A DNA stretch of 64,000 bases from an uncultured Verrucomicrobiales bacterium. GTDB lineage: Bacteria; Verrucomicrobiota; Verrucomicrobiia; Verrucomicrobiales; Akkermansiaceae. Under the pieces are notes generated by a model that saw only the letters and a program-made list of their open reading frames with translations, searched no databases and was not told where the DNA came from. The stretch covers positions 41,027-105,026 of the forward strand of contig CASICJ010000025.1 of the NCBI GenBank assembly GCA_949373085.1, given 5' to 3'. This document shows positions 28,596 through 38,500 of the stretch, piece after piece. Each line of letters opens with the position of its first letter. Within the stretch, counting starts at the first letter, position 1. The position numbers were made by a program, and so were the translations under genes.

Positions 28596-29525
28596 ATGTC
28601 CCAGCACCTACCTAATCTCAACTACCTCGACCCCGAGCTTTTGCAAAAGTTGGGGGACCTGGAGTTGATCGCGCGTGAAGTTGTCGAAGGCTTGCGCGCG
28701 GGCTCTCATCGCAGTCCGCTCAAAGGATTCAGCACCGAGTTTGCCCACCACCGGCAATACGCGCCGGGGGATACGATCCGTGATTTGGACTGGCGGGTTT
28801 ACGGTCGGACCGAGCGTTATTATACAAAACTCTACGAGGCCGAGACCAATTTCGATTGTCATATTCTCATGGATGCGAGTTCGTCGATGAACTATGGCTC
28901 GGGGAAGGTCAGCAAGCTGGAGTATTCTAAGTATCTCGCCGCGGCGCTGAGCTACCTCATCTTGAATCAACGGGATTCGGTTGGGCTGAGTGTTTTTGAC
29001 TCCGAGATGCGGGCGCATCTGCCGCCTCGCTCGGCGCTGAGCATCATTTTGCAGATCGAAAAAATTCTCAAAGAGATTACCCCAACACCCAAAACGAGCA
29101 TTGCCGAACAGCTCAATAACATTGCCCTTCAGATTAAACGACGATCGTTCGTGATCTTGATTTCCGACCTCTTCTCGGATGTGGGTGACATCATGCGTGG
29201 GTTGCAACGTCTTCGCTACGGCGGTCACAACGTGATTGTATTTCACACTTTTGATCCCCACGAGTTGAAGTTCCCGTTCAAGGGGACCTGGCAGTTTGAC
29301 GGGCTGGAAGGCGAGGAGGAACTCATCACCCAGCCCGAACGAATCCGGGAAGATTACCTAACGAATCTGAATGCCTATTTGGAGGAATTACAATCTGGCT
29401 GTATTGGCAGCGGGGTGGATTACACTCTGGTGGATACAAGTCGCCCCCTGGATTCCTTGCTCAGTGAATTTCTCGAAACCCGCTCATTGAATATGATGGG
29501 TCCATCAGTGGGAGCACGTTCATGA
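28596..29525 (+). CDS. DUF58 / VWA domain protein
   Basis: A 309-residue cytoplasmic protein. The DUF58 signature lies at about 45-75 (F-A-H-H-R-Q-Y-A-P-G-D and D-L-D-W-R-V-Y). A von Willebrand A domain follows with the MIDAS motif D-A-S-S-S (D93 onward). DUF58 proteins are the standard partner of MoxR ATPases. Its stop overlaps the next start (ATGA at 29522-29525), which indicates translational coupling. Confidence 0.92.
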   Translation: MSQHLPNLNYLDPELLQKLGDLELIAREVVEGLRAGSHRSPLKGFSTEFAHHRQYAPGDTIRDLDWRVYGRTERYYTKLYEAETNFDCHILMDASSSMNYGSGKVSKLEYSKYLAAALSYLILNQRDSVGLSVFDSEMRAHLPPRSALSIILQIEKILKEITPTPKTSIAEQLNNIALQIKRRSFVILISDLFSDVGDIMRGLQRLRYGGHNVIVFHTFDPHELKFPFKGTWQFDGLEGEEELITQPERIREDYLTNLNAYLEELQSGCIGSGVDYTLVDTSRPLDSLLSEFLETRSLNMMGPSVGARS

Positions 29526-31702
29526 GTTTTTTGAATCCATGGATGTTATTGGGTGGCTTGGGAATCGCCCTGCCGATCCTCGCCCACTTATTGAACCGCC
29601 ACGAAGTTCGGCGTACTGACTGGGCGGCGATGCAGTTCTTGAACCGCAACGTGCGGGTTCGTTCCCGGCAGATTCGGCTTCGTGATTTGCTTTTATTGTG
29701 TCTCCGTTGCCTGGCGCTTCTCCTTCTCGTCTTGGCCCTCGCCCGACCTATTTGGAAAAATGAAGACTCAAGTTGGCTCCCCGGCGAGCCTCGGGCCGGA
29801 GTGGTCATTGCTCTTGATGCATCTTTCAGCATGGAGCATGGAGGAGGGGACTCGACGCGGTTCGACCGTGCTCTCGAGCAGGTGAACGTCATAAGCGAAA
29901 AAATTCAGCCCGGTGATCCGGTCACTCTGATTTTGCTGGGTGGTGAAGACAAAGTTCTCATTCGCAACATGGCCTTTGATCGGGACCGGTTCCGCGACCT
30001 CCTGCAGTCCGCAAAAGTGGCTCCGGTCGGTCTCGATCTTGATCGGGTTCCCAAGCGCCTCAAAGAGCTCCTCGACGACATGGAGGCTCCCAAGAAAGAG
30101 GTCTACTTCATCACTGATGTGCAGGAGCGGGATTGGAGGCGGTCCTCGGTGCGCTTTCACGAGACGCTTGCCGAATTACGAAACGATGCAGAGGTTTTTC
30201 TGGTTCCCGTGCCTGGAGCTCCCGCCAACCTCGCGGTCACCGAACTTAACCTCGTTTCCGGAGTTCTTCGAAAAGGAACCATCGCCCGTTATCAGGCCAC
30301 CGTCCACAACTATGGTGAGGTTCCCGTTCTCGACGTTGCGGTGCAGTGCCGGGTGGAGGGAATACAGATCGACAGCAAGAAGATCCCGGTCATCGCGGCA
30401 GGAGCTTCCGAAACTGTCTCGCTGTTCGTTCCCTTTCACAATGCAGGCTCCACTCGAATTACGGCCGAAATTACCGGGGATCTTCTCCCTTCCGACAACG
30501 TGCGGCGAGTAGTAGCGGTCGTTCGGGATCGAGTCTCGGTGCTTTGCGTCGACGGCTCGGGCGGTGCGGCGGGTCGCCTCATCATGGCCTCGCTCCTGGC
30601 CCGTGGCGATGGTGCGAAGGATGAAGATTACGTGGTTCGCTCGATACCGTGGCTGACCCTGCCGACCGAGCCTCTTGAGAAGGTTGACGTGCTGATTTTT
30701 GCGGATGTTCCGGAGGTGACCCCGGAGCAGGTTGTTCAACTTTCGCGTCATGTCCGGAACGGCAACGGGCTGGTTTGGTTTGCGGGTCCGAATGTGAAAA
30801 CGGCGGTATGGAACGAGCGTAATGCAAGGGGCAACAATCCTTTGCTTCCAGCCAAACTGGGTGCTCCGGTCGACTCGCGGACCTCGGAAGGAGCAGGTCG
30901 TCCCCTGGATCCTGCCATGCCGGATCATAGCGTCTGCCTCCCTCTGCAATCCTTGGCCGAGGATCTTTTTAGTGAAACCCGTATCCTGACCCGCTTGAAC
31001 GTCGAGCCTTCCTCATCGAGTTTTCCGATTTTGAGTTTGGCCGGAAGCAATGCCCCGATCCTGTTGGAGCATTCGCTGGGTCGGGGTCACGTTTTTCAAT
31101 TCGCTACTTCGGCGGAAACCAGCTGGAACAACATGGCCCTCACTCCGGTGTTCCCGATGCTCATGCAGCAGATCGTGAATTACCTTGCTGGCCGGGAATT
31201 CGAGCAACCTCGTCTCGTGGGAGATTCTCTTTCCTTGTCCTACGTCGAGCAACCGGATGCGAGCGATGCCGTCTTCGACACGCCATCGAAGGAGAGTATC
31301 GCGGTCCCGGTTCGCGAGCACCGCGACCAGTTTGTGGCGATGCTCGAGAACTCCGGGGAGGCTGGTTTTTATGTGGCCCGGGTCAGCGTGCAGGCTCCGG
31401 GGATGCCAATTGCGGTGAACGTCGACCCCCGAGAGTCTGACGTGACCTCGCTGAGCGCCTCGGACTTAAATGAAAATCTTGAGGGGGCCGACATCACGGT
31501 GGTTGCTTCCGAGTCGGAGCTTGTCGCCGCGATCGATGCCAGTCGCACGGGCCGCTCATCCTGGCGTTATCTTCTGATTACGGGCTTCATCCTGTTGCTG
31601 TTAGAGAGCCTTTTCGCTGAATTTCTTCGTAAACAAAAACGTTCGCGAAGCAAGCAAGCCAACCCCATCCCGGATAATCTCACTGGACTACAAGATGTCT
31701 GA
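29522..31702 (+). CDS. BatA-like membrane protein with VWA domain
   Basis: A 726-residue inner-membrane protein. The N-terminal double-transmembrane module of the BatA/TIGR02226 type (M-S-F-L-N-P-W-M-L-L...; helices about 6-24 and 55-77) contains the H-L-L-N-R-H motif. A VWA domain follows with MIDAS D-A-S-F-S (from D99). A long periplasmic beta-rich region (about 230-680) and a final helix near 683-703 with a basic cytoplasmic tail complete it. The middle region resembles the glutamine-amidotransferase-like fold seen in planctomycete homologues. It overlaps the next gene by 8 bases. Confidence 0.88.
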   Translation: MSFLNPWMLLGGLGIALPILAHLLNRHEVRRTDWAAMQFLNRNVRVRSRQIRLRDLLLLCLRCLALLLLVLALARPIWKNEDSSWLPGEPRAGVVIALDASFSMEHGGGDSTRFDRALEQVNVISEKIQPGDPVTLILLGGEDKVLIRNMAFDRDRFRDLLQSAKVAPVGLDLDRVPKRLKELLDDMEAPKKEVYFITDVQERDWRRSSVRFHETLAELRNDAEVFLVPVPGAPANLAVTELNLVSGVLRKGTIARYQATVHNYGEVPVLDVAVQCRVEGIQIDSKKIPVIAAGASETVSLFVPFHNAGSTRITAEITGDLLPSDNVRRVVAVVRDRVSVLCVDGSGGAAGRLIMASLLARGDGAKDEDYVVRSIPWLTLPTEPLEKVDVLIFADVPEVTPEQVVQLSRHVRNGNGLVWFAGPNVKTAVWNERNARGNNPLLPAKLGAPVDSRTSEGAGRPLDPAMPDHSVCLPLQSLAEDLFSETRILTRLNVEPSSSSFPILSLAGSNAPILLEHSLGRGHVFQFATSAETSWNNMALTPVFPMLMQQIVNYLAGREFEQPRLVGDSLSLSYVEQPDASDAVFDTPSKESIAVPVREHRDQFVAMLENSGEAGFYVARVSVQAPGMPIAVNVDPRESDVTSLSASDLNENLEGADITVVASESELVAAIDASRTGRSSWRYLLITGFILLLLESLFAEFLRKQKRSRSKQANPIPDNLTGLQDV

Positions 31703-34079
31703 AGCGATCCCTTTTATTGCCCAAATCGAGCAGGTCTTCTGGGCCCGCCCGTTGTCCGTCGGCACTCTCGTTGCGATCTTTGCTGCGATCGTGGTGTTGA
31801 GCCTCTACCTTTATCGTCGACCCTGGGGATTGCCACTGTGGTTGCGGGGGATCCTTGTTGTTTCCCGAGTGTTGGTTCTCGCTCTGCTTGTGGCTACTTT
31901 AATGGAGCCCACTGCGGTCAGGACCGAAGAGCACACCCGGGAGCGTAGTCTGCCGGTTTTACTCGATGTCTCCGAAAGTATGTCGATGAAAGACCAGCGC
32001 AAGCTCCCCGAAGAAATTGTTGAGGCGGCGGCGGCTCTGGGCATGGCCCCGCTTGATGAGGAGATCAATGCTGATCAGGCTGTCATGGAACTCGATGCGG
32101 GACAGCGCCAAAAGATTACTGCGTCCTCACGGCTTGATCTCGCGAAGGCGGTCCTGGTTGATTCAGCCCGGCCGATTTTTGAATCCTTGGGTGAGAATCT
32201 TGACCTCAGTTATCATTCCTTTGGCCAATCCCCTCGTCTGATTAGCGACGACACGGTGGTTGCTGCCGAAGATCTGGCGGTCCTCGAGGCCACGGATCCG
32301 GGGACCTCGATCGCCTCTTCTCTGGAAGCTGTCGCGAACTCCGGGGGGATCCCTCCGGCGGGTATTGTTTTGCTCTCCGATGGTATCGACAGCGCGACGT
32401 CGCAGCGGTCCGAAGCTGTTTTACGAGACCTCGGGGCACGTGAGATTCCGGTCTATACCGTCCCGCTCGGACTGCCCGATCCCGATGATGTTTCGATTAA
32501 CAATATTGTGATGCAAGAGGTGGCCTTTTCGGGCGACCGGGTGCCGGTCCGGGTCCATCTTCAATCAGAGGGCTACGAGCAACGGACAGCTCGCTTGTCG
32601 GTTCTTCTCAATGATCGCCGCGTCTCCTCCCGCGTGGTTCGCTTTGAAGGTGGTTTGCAATTCGAAGAGGTCGACTTTCGCGTTGATATTTATGAGAAGG
32701 GCGCCGCGCAGATCGACGTGGTCATCGAGCCGTTTGATGACGAAGTCTCGATCACAAACAACCGGATCACCCGAAGTATCCGGGTCGTGAATGAAAAGGT
32801 GAACGTGCTCTATATCGAGGGGAATGCCCGGTGGGAATTTCGTTACCTGCGGGCGATCTTGAAACGTGATCCACGGATCAATGCCACCTTCATTGCGTCC
32901 AATGTGGGACCCGAGGTTGCACGAAATTCTCCGGAGCATATCGAGCGGTTTCCCAGTAAGCGGGAAGAGGCCTTTATGTATGATCTGGTCATTCTCGGTG
33001 ACGTGGATGCCGCCTTCTTCAGCGATGAAGAGCTTGGGCTGCTGGAAGAACTTATCCGGGACCGGGGCGCCTCACTGCTGATGCTTTGTGGTCCGATGCA
33101 CTCGCCGGGTTCTTATAAGGGGACTCCTGTGCAGACCATGCTCCCGGTCAGGTTTGACCCTGATGAAAAGTGGGCAGAGGTTTCTGAATCGGTTTATCCC
33201 GTCCTGACTCCCGAGGGCCGAAGCAGTCTGGTGATGACGCTGGAGAATGAGGATGATTTAAATGATCGCATCTGGAGCCGGATGGCACCGATGGATCAAT
33301 TGCCGCCGCTGTTGTCTGCCAAGCCAGGCGCGACGGTGCTTGCGGTGCTCTCCGACAGCACCGAGCGGGATCAGAGTTACCCTTTGGTCGCTTGGCAGCG
33401 GTATGGGACGGGCAAGTGTATGTCGATTGCTTCGGACCGCCTGTGGCGGCTGCGTTATAAGACCGGTGACAAGTATCACTGGCGGGTCTGGTCGCAGTGT
33501 ATTCAGTTCATGACGCTCTCGCGCCTGATGGGAGAGCACAAGCGCATCCGCCTTGAAACCGACCGCTCGTCCTATTTTGTCGGCAGCCAGGGTCGGCTCT
33601 ATGCCCACGTCCTCGACGACGACTTTGAACCGGTGGTGCAATCAGGCTTTGATGTCGTTGTGAGTGGGCTCGATGGAGCTGCCGCTAGTCAGCAAATTAA
33701 GTTGCAGCCGGATCGCTCACAGCCCGGACTCTACGAAGGATACTTCACTCCGCCAAGGCCGGGACGTTACCGAATGGAGGCCAACGAAAATGATCGCAAG
33801 GTTTCAAGTATTACTGAATTCCAGGTGAGTGACATTCGCCAGGAATTGACGGAAACCGACATGCGTCTTGAAAACCTGAAACGTATTGCCGATCTGACTG
33901 GTGGGGCCACTCTTGGCGTCCGCGAACTTCCCAAACTTGCTTTGCTCGTAAACGGCGAGTCGTTGACTACCACGGTTCGCTCCGAGCGTCCGCTGTGGGA
34001 TCATTGGCTCGTTATCCTACTTCTCGTCGGCTTGCTGGGAGCAGAATGGATCCTCCGAAGAGGACACGACCTGCCATGA
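31695..34079 (+). CDS. Membrane VWA protein with glutamine amidotransferase-like segment
   Basis: A 794-residue inner-membrane protein. Two N-terminal helices (about 20-40 and 50-70), a VWA domain with MIDAS D-V-S-E-S (from D91), a beta-sandwich region (about 280-370), and a class I glutamine amidotransferase-like segment (about 375-600, with Y-I-E-G-N-A-R-W-E-F-R-Y-L-R and L-V-I-L-G-D-V-D) whose catalytic triad is not evident. The protein ends in a helix near 772-790. It is the third VWA-type gene in a row. The ATGA at 34076-34079 couples it to the giant gene that follows. Confidence 0.85.
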   Translation: MSEAIPFIAQIEQVFWARPLSVGTLVAIFAAIVVLSLYLYRRPWGLPLWLRGILVVSRVLVLALLVATLMEPTAVRTEEHTRERSLPVLLDVSESMSMKDQRKLPEEIVEAAAALGMAPLDEEINADQAVMELDAGQRQKITASSRLDLAKAVLVDSARPIFESLGENLDLSYHSFGQSPRLISDDTVVAAEDLAVLEATDPGTSIASSLEAVANSGGIPPAGIVLLSDGIDSATSQRSEAVLRDLGAREIPVYTVPLGLPDPDDVSINNIVMQEVAFSGDRVPVRVHLQSEGYEQRTARLSVLLNDRRVSSRVVRFEGGLQFEEVDFRVDIYEKGAAQIDVVIEPFDDEVSITNNRITRSIRVVNEKVNVLYIEGNARWEFRYLRAILKRDPRINATFIASNVGPEVARNSPEHIERFPSKREEAFMYDLVILGDVDAAFFSDEELGLLEELIRDRGASLLMLCGPMHSPGSYKGTPVQTMLPVRFDPDEKWAEVSESVYPVLTPEGRSSLVMTLENEDDLNDRIWSRMAPMDQLPPLLSAKPGATVLAVLSDSTERDQSYPLVAWQRYGTGKCMSIASDRLWRLRYKTGDKYHWRVWSQCIQFMTLSRLMGEHKRIRLETDRSSYFVGSQGRLYAHVLDDDFEPVVQSGFDVVVSGLDGAAASQQIKLQPDRSQPGLYEGYFTPPRPGRYRMEANENDRKVSSITEFQVSDIRQELTETDMRLENLKRIADLTGGATLGVRELPKLALLVNGESLTTTVRSERPLWDHWLVILLLVGLLGAEWILRRGHDLP

Positions 34080-37000
34080 CTAACGCCTTTCAAGAGCCAT
34101 CTTTGAAATCGTGCCTGCATGCCGTCTGGCGACGCAAGCAGCTCAAGCATATGATCGCCGGTTTGCTGGCGATGTGCCGCTGGGGGATTCCTCTCTTTTT
34201 TATTGGGATGACTATCGACCGGTTCGCCTATCTGCCGAGTGCAGGGCGTGCCGTGGTCCTGGTGATCCTTTTGGTGGTGTCCTCCTATCAAGCCTGGAAA
34301 CACGGATGGCGGAAGCTCCGGCGCTTCGATGCCACGCAAGCTGCGCTGGACATTGAAAGCCAGCACGGGGGACTTGAGAGTCTTCTCGTCACTGCGGTGC
34401 AGTTCCAGGGCACCGAGGCAACATCGGGGACCTCGAAGTCGCTCTTGGAAGCCACCAGGAAAAAGGCCGAAAGCGCTGCGGAAGGGGTCGAGCCCGTGAA
34501 GGTTGTCAACTTTCAAGCCCTTCGGATTCCACTTCGGATAGCAGTGTCTCTTGCCGTGTTGGTGCTGGTCTTCGCCATGCTCAGGGGGCCGTTTCTTGCG
34601 GCAGGATTGGCCCGTATCTTTACGCCCTGGACTTCGATCGCCTACCCGACCAAAACCAAGCTCGATCTCGGGTCGGGTGACCTCGTGGTGAAAGAGGGTG
34701 ACCGCGCTCAAATCCTGGTCGGCGTGTCCGGAGTCGTTCCCGACCATGCAAAACTTTTCCTCCGCACGGGTGAGGGGAGCCCACGTGAAATAGAACTCGA
34801 GATCACCGACGGCAGTTGCGAATACACCCTCGCCTCAGCTTCCCGTGATTTCAGCTACCGCATCAAGGCTGGAGACGCGCGCAGCGATTGGCACGAGGTG
34901 CGGGTGATCAACGCGCCGCGTATCGAGAACGTGCAGGTCGGGGTCGAATTTCCCACTTACCTCGAACGCGCGGACGAGTCGGTCGAAGCCTTGACCCTGA
35001 CTGTTCCACAAAACACTCGTCTCCTTTGGGATCTTACTCTCGACACTACGATCAGCGAGGCAGCGCTCAATCGTGACGGCAAAGAGCCGCTTCCGCTCAA
35101 GGTGACCAAGGACGGCCGTCAGCTTGTCCATAAAGAAGAGGTGGAAGCCTCGCGGGGCTACAGTTTCTCGTGGGTGGAAAAAGAACACGGTTTCACTTTT
35201 ACCAGTCCACGCTACTATCTCCAGGTCGTATCAGACCAAGCGCCACGGGTTGAACTGACCTCGCCCGAATCGAATCTCGTAGCGATGGTTGGTCGTCCGC
35301 TCAGCCTCGCGACCCGTGTCCAGGATGATCACGGTATTGGTTCAGCCGCGGTCGCCTATCGGGTGAATCAACGTGATGAAGCATCTGTTGATTTCAAGCC
35401 TTCCGCCGAGAGTGATCAGGGCGAGCAGCCGGTCGACTGGGATTACCGGAAGTCACTTCCTGATTTGAAAATCGGCGACAGCGTTTCTTTCACTCTGGAA
35501 GTCAGCGACCGTTATCCGGGAGAAGGCGGTCCGCACGTCGTTCGTTCGGAGACTCGTCGGGTGACTTTTCTTGCCAAAGAGGATTACCTCGAACAAATCC
35601 AGAAAAAGAAAGACGGTCTGCTCTCGCGCGTTCAGACCGCATATCGCCAGCAGCGGACAGCCTTTGAAAGTGTCCGCAATCTTGAGTCGACAGCTCCTGA
35701 CTACATGCAGTCTTGTCAGATCGAAGCGATCCGGCAGGAACTGATCCGGGATCAACTCAATGGAATTGCGGGACAGTTGAAGGACTTGCTCGATGACCTC
35801 GCCATCAACAATGTTTCGGATGCCCCGGAGGGTGAGTCCCTCGAAGGAATTCGTTCGGCCTTACTCGGCATCGCCGACAAACATCTGGGTGAGGCGGCCT
35901 CGCGCTTGCGTCATCAATCCGGCATCGCCGCGGGTGATACGGATGAATCACCCGATCCTTCATCCGCATCCCGATCCGTTAATACAGCCGCCCGGGAACT
36001 GGGGAGCCTCGTCTTGCTCCGATCGATTGATACGGCTCAGGAAGTTTACGCGCGGGAAGCCCGCATGCTGGCGCAGATTCAGGCGTCCTTACGTTGGCGT
36101 GCGGTCCAAGATCAATCGGACGAGATGAAACCCTCTCTCGCCATGGAGCAAGAAGAGTTGGCGCAGTGGACTCAGCGTCTGATCGCTGATCTTCAGAAGG
36201 GCATGCGCTATGAAAAGCGACCTCTGGCTGTTCTTCGATTGATCCAAAGCGTCAAAGATTTGCAGCGAGCCAAGACCGAAGAGCGGATGCGTCAAGCTGC
36301 GGAATTCATTAAGCAAGGCAAGGGCGATCAAGCGGAGCCGCTACAGGCTGCATTGGTCACGACCTTGCTCGATGCGGAGTTTAGTGTGCGTCTCAGCGGG
36401 GCATATTCCACGCTGATCAAAACCCGCGATCAGATGCGTTTGATTGTCAATGCCCAGGCGGTGCTCCGCGAAGAATGTGCCGGTATGTCTGCGCAAGATT
36501 TTGAGGCAGGCCGCGCCCAATCCGCACAAACCCAAACTAAGCTTCGTAAGGGCTTGCTGACTCTTCTTCTGCAAACTGTGCCTGCGCCCCGGACCCAACT
36601 GTTTGATGAAAGTTGGTCCGACGCGCCTCCGGTTCAAGCGATGTTGAAAGAGGCGGATCGGGCGATGGCGGGTGCGATTGAGAAATTGTCGGGCGGGCAA
36701 CAGGATGCAGCCGTTTCACAGCAAGGTGAAGCAGAGCAGTCACTGGCGAAACTTGCAGGACTTGTGGATCGTTGGTCCGTGGAGCTGGGGCTACAAACTC
36801 TCGGCTTGAGCACCCTGGTGGCCGTGACAGGCGAACGCCTTGCGCTCATCGAGGGGTATGAAGCCCAGGTCATCGATCTTCTTGAGAAGACCGACATTGC
36901 CGCAGCTGATGAGAAAAGGGTCGATGCTCTGGCCGAGGATCAACTTCTTTTAACCGAGGAGCTTTCCACATTTAATTCCGACCTCGCGAAGCAAAATCAG

Positions 37001-38500
37001 TTTAAGTCGGATCAAGACATTCCGCCCCTGCTCAGTCGGATGGAGCGGGCCGAGAAAGCATTGCGTGCTGCGGTTGAATCACTGAAGGCGAATAAGGCTG
37101 ACGAAGCGATCGGGCACCAGGAGCAAGCGGCTGATATTTTGGCTGAAGCCTTTACGATCGTGACCAATCAAAACGAACAGCTTGGATTGTTGCAAAGTCT
37201 CCTGATCTTTCAACGCTCCGTGGGTTTTGCGACGGGCTATATGAGCAATATTGTCGCCGAGCAGATGGATATGATCGCCGCAACCGAGGCTTTGGAATCC
37301 AACGATGTATCACCCCTTTTGCCGGTTCTCGATAACCTGAGACGTTGCATGCTTGATGTCGCCCCGCTCCTGGACATAGTGGCCGCGCGTGTCGATGCCG
37401 GTTCACCCTTGGCCTTCGCGGTGGCGGATCTCGAGGATGCTGTTGCTTCTCTGAAAGGCGGCGACAAGCTTGATGCTCTGGATGCCCAGGAGGTGGCCGC
37501 GGAATCGTTGGAAGAAGTGAATGTCTTGGTCGAAGCCGTGAAATTTGAGACCGGATATGTTTCCGAGATTGTTGAATTCTTGCATGTCGCCGTCGCGAAT
37601 ACCGCAACGCTGGAATACCAACAAGATGAGCTGGCTCGCAAGGTGGAGTCAGCCAAGCTGGCGGAGTTGAAAGCTCTGGCCGCGGAGCAGCGCGGGTTGC
37701 TTGAGAAGGCCGAGAAAGATGGACAGCTCCACGCCTCGGTCTCCGGGATTTCAGCTTATACCGAGCCCGCCAAGTTGATGCGAGATGCAGCGGCCAAACT
37801 GGAGTCAAATGATCGATCCGGAGCGATCGAGCAGATGGAACTCGCAGAGGTGGCTCTTCAGGAAAACGGCGCATCCTTGTTTGCGGTCATCACCATGCTT
37901 CACGGCCTGCCGAGTATCGAGATTATGAGTTTTACCGATCCTGACGTGGAGCGATTGGTTGACGTGCTGTCAGTGGCTTCGGCCCACAAGATTCTCTTCC
38001 GCGATACCAACACGGCAGAGGCTCCCGCGATGAAGGGTCTTGCCAAGCAGCAAGTAAAACTCGCAAGCCGTTGCCAAGAACTTTTCAAGGTGGGTGAACC
38101 ACACGCGATGCTCGAAACTGCGTCTTCACAACTCGTGGCTGCGACCACCGCGATGGAATCCTCCGATCAGGCCGCAATCAAACGTCATCAAAAAGCGGCC
38201 ATGAAAACGCTTCGGCATTTTATCATTGAGCAGGCTCTGATTTTGGAGACTGCGGTTCCCCCTGCTGCGGCCCAGGACGCGGCTCCGGAAGCCGATGGCG
38301 AGGGCAGTGACGGTGAGTCTGAATTTGCTGCCGGGTTCATTGCCGACTTTGTGAGCGGCGAAGCGCCTAAAGACCAACGCACGGGGTGGAAAGTGCGGGG
38401 CGACCGTAACCGGGCTGCCTTGAATCAAAACTTTGCTCGTGAGCTGCCATTGGAATACCGCAGCTTGTTGAAAAACTACTACGAAAGGGTTGCTAAATGA
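34076..38500 (+). CDS. Giant DUF4175-like membrane protein with six helical repeats
   Basis: 1474 residues. The ATG at 34076 overlaps the preceding stop by 4 bases; a longer GTG start at 33995 would lie inside the preceding gene and is not needed. N-terminal helices at about 25-47, 56-74 and 148-173, then a beta-rich extracytoplasmic part to about 500, then a long alpha-helical region. That region contains six copies of a motif of the form (M/L)xxAxxxLxxx...A...Q..A...L, starting at residues 738, 864, 996, 1119, 1235 and 1353. DUF4175-type proteins follow MoxR/DUF58/VWA genes in several phyla and have no known activity. The C-terminal 30 residues end in a conserved-looking R-S-L-L-K-N-Y-Y-E-R, suggestive of a contact tail. 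Confidence 0.8.
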   Translation: MTNAFQEPSLKSCLHAVWRRKQLKHMIAGLLAMCRWGIPLFFIGMTIDRFAYLPSAGRAVVLVILLVVSSYQAWKHGWRKLRRFDATQAALDIESQHGGLESLLVTAVQFQGTEATSGTSKSLLEATRKKAESAAEGVEPVKVVNFQALRIPLRIAVSLAVLVLVFAMLRGPFLAAGLARIFTPWTSIAYPTKTKLDLGSGDLVVKEGDRAQILVGVSGVVPDHAKLFLRTGEGSPREIELEITDGSCEYTLASASRDFSYRIKAGDARSDWHEVRVINAPRIENVQVGVEFPTYLERADESVEALTLTVPQNTRLLWDLTLDTTISEAALNRDGKEPLPLKVTKDGRQLVHKEEVEASRGYSFSWVEKEHGFTFTSPRYYLQVVSDQAPRVELTSPESNLVAMVGRPLSLATRVQDDHGIGSAAVAYRVNQRDEASVDFKPSAESDQGEQPVDWDYRKSLPDLKIGDSVSFTLEVSDRYPGEGGPHVVRSETRRVTFLAKEDYLEQIQKKKDGLLSRVQTAYRQQRTAFESVRNLESTAPDYMQSCQIEAIRQELIRDQLNGIAGQLKDLLDDLAINNVSDAPEGESLEGIRSALLGIADKHLGEAASRLRHQSGIAAGDTDESPDPSSASRSVNTAARELGSLVLLRSIDTAQEVYAREARMLAQIQASLRWRAVQDQSDEMKPSLAMEQEELAQWTQRLIADLQKGMRYEKRPLAVLRLIQSVKDLQRAKTEERMRQAAEFIKQGKGDQAEPLQAALVTTLLDAEFSVRLSGAYSTLIKTRDQMRLIVNAQAVLREECAGMSAQDFEAGRAQSAQTQTKLRKGLLTLLLQTVPAPRTQLFDESWSDAPPVQAMLKEADRAMAGAIEKLSGGQQDAAVSQQGEAEQSLAKLAGLVDRWSVELGLQTLGLSTLVAVTGERLALIEGYEAQVIDLLEKTDIAAADEKRVDALAEDQLLLTEELSTFNSDLAKQNQFKSDQDIPPLLSRMERAEKALRAAVESLKANKADEAIGHQEQAADILAEAFTIVTNQNEQLGLLQSLLIFQRSVGFATGYMSNIVAEQMDMIAATEALESNDVSPLLPVLDNLRRCMLDVAPLLDIVAARVDAGSPLAFAVADLEDAVASLKGGDKLDALDAQEVAAESLEEVNVLVEAVKFETGYVSEIVEFLHVAVANTATLEYQQDELARKVESAKLAELKALAAEQRGLLEKAEKDGQLHASVSGISAYTEPAKLMRDAAAKLESNDRSGAIEQMELAEVALQENGASLFAVITMLHGLPSIEIMSFTDPDVERLVDVLSVASAHKILFRDTNTAEAPAMKGLAKQQVKLASRCQELFKVGEPHAMLETASSQLVAATTAMESSDQAAIKRHQKAAMKTLRHFIIEQALILETAVPPAAAQDAAPEADGEGSDGESEFAAGFIADFVSGEAPKDQRTGWKVRGDRNRAALNQNFARELPLEYRSLLKNYYERVAK
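36287..38215 (+). repeat. Six degenerate protein-level repeats (period about 116-132 residues)
   Basis: Six units within the giant operon protein, starting at DNA positions 36287, 36665, 37061, 37430, 37778 and 38132. Each begins with a helix of type A-x-x-x-L followed by G/N/D-rich turn, then x-A-x-x-x-Q-x-x-A-x-x-x-L, and each later unit has an L-A-x-x-Q-x-x-L segment about 80 residues on. Spacing is 126, 132, 123, 116 and 118 residues. DNA identity between units is low, so the repeats are old. Found by eye. Confidence 0.6.

Noticed and set aside
33995..34075. Longer GTG start for the 1474-residue protein, overlapping the preceding gene by 85 bases
   Set aside because: The ATG at 34076 forms an ATGA overlap like other junctions of the operon, and the extra residues show no membrane or family features.
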